From: an uncultured Cytophagaceae bacterium
Lineage (GTDB): Bacteria > Bacteroidota > Bacteroidia > Cytophagales > Spirosomataceae
DNA length: 23,723 nucleotides
Reading direction: 5' to 3'
Assembly: GCA_938008575.1 (NCBI GenBank)
Contig: CALLKB010000256.1
Location: 1-23,723, forward strand
Positions 22,764-23,723 of this stretch are shown piece by piece. The stretch's first letter is position 1. Each line of letters begins with the position of its first letter. The notes under the pieces were generated by a model. It was not told the origin of the DNA and made no database searches. It was given only the letters and a program-made list of their open reading frames with translations. Made by a program: the position numbers and the translations under genes.

Positions 22764-23703
22764 TTATTTTTCATAGGTTAAAGACTGGATTTCTTCCTGC
22801 GCCATAGCGATGAAAGCATCCAAAGTCATCGATCCTACATCTCCATCGCCTTTCTTACGAACGGAAACGATACCTTCCGCTTGCTCTTTTTCACCTACCA
22901 CAATCATGAAAGGCACTTTAGCGATTTCTGCATCTCTGATCTTACGTCCCATCTTTTCATTCCGGTGATCGACATAACCACGTAAATCTTTTTCCTGTAG
23001 ACGTAAATACAATTCATTCGCATAATCCTCGTATTTCTCAGAAATAGGAAGCACCGCAATTTGATCAGGAGATAACCATAAAGGGAAGTTACCCGCTGTA
23101 TTTTCAATCAAAATAGCCACAAAACGCTCTAATGAACCGAAAGGAGCCCGGTGAATCATCACAGGACGGTGTTTCGCATTATCAGATCCAGTATATTCCA
23201 ACTCAAAACGTTGAGGTAATTGGTAATCCACTTGGATCGTTCCTAATTGCCATTTACGACCTAAGGCATCTTTTACCATAAAGTCAAGCTTAGGGCCATA
23301 GAACGCCGCCTCACCGTATTCAATCACGGTAGGTAAACCTTTGGCTTCCGCTGAACGGATAATCGCTGATTCTGCACGATCCCAATCCTCATCGTTTCCG
23401 ATGTATTTTTCTCTATTTTCTTTGTCACGCAATGAAACTTGAGCAGAATAGGAGTCAAAACCTAAAGCCTTAAACACATACAATACCAAGTCAATTACCT
23501 TCATGAATTCATCCTCTACTTGATCCGGACGACAGAAAATGTGCGCATCATCTTGAGTAAAACCTCTCACACGCGTTAAACCATGTAATTCACCACTTTG
23601 CTCATAGCGATACACAGTACCAAACTCCGCTAAACGCAAAGGTAAATCCTTGTAAGAGCGCGGCTTTGTTTTGTAAATCTCGCAGTGGTGAGGGCAATTC
23701 ATC
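22764..23703 (-). CDS. thrS: Threonyl-tRNA synthetase, C-terminal part (truncated by contig end)
   Basis: About 313 C-terminal residues are present, beginning inside the catalytic core at [10 protein letters not shown], which carries the zinc-ligand Cys. The other zinc ligands are visible in TQDDAHIFC and [13 protein letters not shown]. The anticodon-binding domain follows ([50 protein letters not shown]). The N-terminal TGS/editing portion is missing because the contig ends. Genomic sequence stops at 23703: the residues CSSDL that would precede MNCPHH are translated from adapter DNA and are not part of the enzyme. It charges tRNA-Thr and lies upstream of infC in the conserved order. Confidence 0.95.
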
Positions 23704-23723
23704 AGATCGGAAGAGCACACGTC
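23704..23723 (+). other. Illumina adapter remnant (sequencing artefact)
   Basis: The last 20 bases, AGATCGGAAGAGCACACGTC, are identical to the start of the standard Illumina TruSeq read-1 adapter. Homology to thrS stops exactly where they begin. They should be trimmed and not annotated as coding sequence. Confidence 0.97.

Noticed and set aside
1..23723. Search for CRISPR arrays, tRNA genes, insertion sequences, toxin-antitoxin pairs and defence genes
   Set aside because: No regularly spaced repeats, tRNA-like cloverleafs, transposase motifs or defence-type domains were found. Almost all the DNA is accounted for by metabolic and housekeeping genes.

Overview
The window is AT-rich, gene-dense DNA from a member of Bacteroidota, most likely Cytophagales (inference). 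Reasons: Bacteroidota-type promoter hexamers (TAnnTTTG) in several intergenic gaps, an almost complete lack of strong Shine-Dalgarno sequences, a maltose-phosphorylase/SLC45-transporter/GH13 module, and an infC-rpmI-rplT cluster beside thrS. The contig ends at its right edge in 20 bases identical to an Illumina adapter, so positions 23704-23723 are not genomic. No tRNA, rRNA, CRISPR array, insertion sequence or recognisable defence system was seen.

Region 1 (1-6539) holds two convergent operons that meet inside a shared CTAG, so that each gene's TAG stop overlaps the other's. Together they encode all five reactions of a non-phosphorylative 6-deoxyhexose pathway, best read as L-fucose. These are a sugar dehydrogenase (SDR), a lactonase, an IlvD/Edd-type dehydratase, a second SDR (2-keto-3-deoxy-acid 4-dehydrogenase) and a fumarylacetoacetate-hydrolase-family 2,4-diketo-acid hydrolase. 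L-rhamnose is the alternative, because the two routes converge at the 2,4-diketo acid. The plus operon continues with a D-threonine-aldolase/D-serine-dehydratase-like PLP enzyme and a cytosolic M19 dipeptidase. The proposed fucose dehydrogenase has Asn where SDRs have the catalytic Lys.

Region 2 (6542-15256) is a glucan-use locus arranged divergently around 12121-12227. On the minus strand a secreted GH13 alpha-amylase, an SLC45-like sugar transporter, a DUF1460 peptidoglycan-amidase-like protein, a MalY/PatB aminotransferase-like lyase and a small membrane-anchored FG-GAP-like protein run with tiny gaps or overlaps straight into the dehydratase and SDR of region 1. This looks like one seven-gene, 8-kb operon. 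On the plus strand are beta-phosphoglucomutase and GH65 maltose phosphorylase. Expected flow: extracytoplasmic glucan cleavage, maltose import, phosphorolysis to glucose plus beta-glucose-1-phosphate, then glucose-6-phosphate.

Region 3 (15260-18380) has a fatty-acid/sphingolipid desaturase strikingly like eukaryotic dihydroceramide delta-4 desaturase (minus), then dnaK (plus). The intergenic gap between them contains a TGACA/TGTCA repeat set and a sigma-54-like element.

Region 4 (18498-21335, minus) is an operon of cysteine desulfurase, XdhC-like molybdenum-cofactor chaperone and DUF3050 (haem-oxygenase-like fold). The first two suggest cofactor sulfuration for a molybdenum hydroxylase encoded elsewhere. 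The desulfurase probably starts at a TTG, just downstream of a promoter that abuts the terminator of the ribosomal-protein operon.

Region 5 (21368-23703, minus) is the housekeeping cluster thrS (partial) - infC - rpmI - rplT, with its own terminator.
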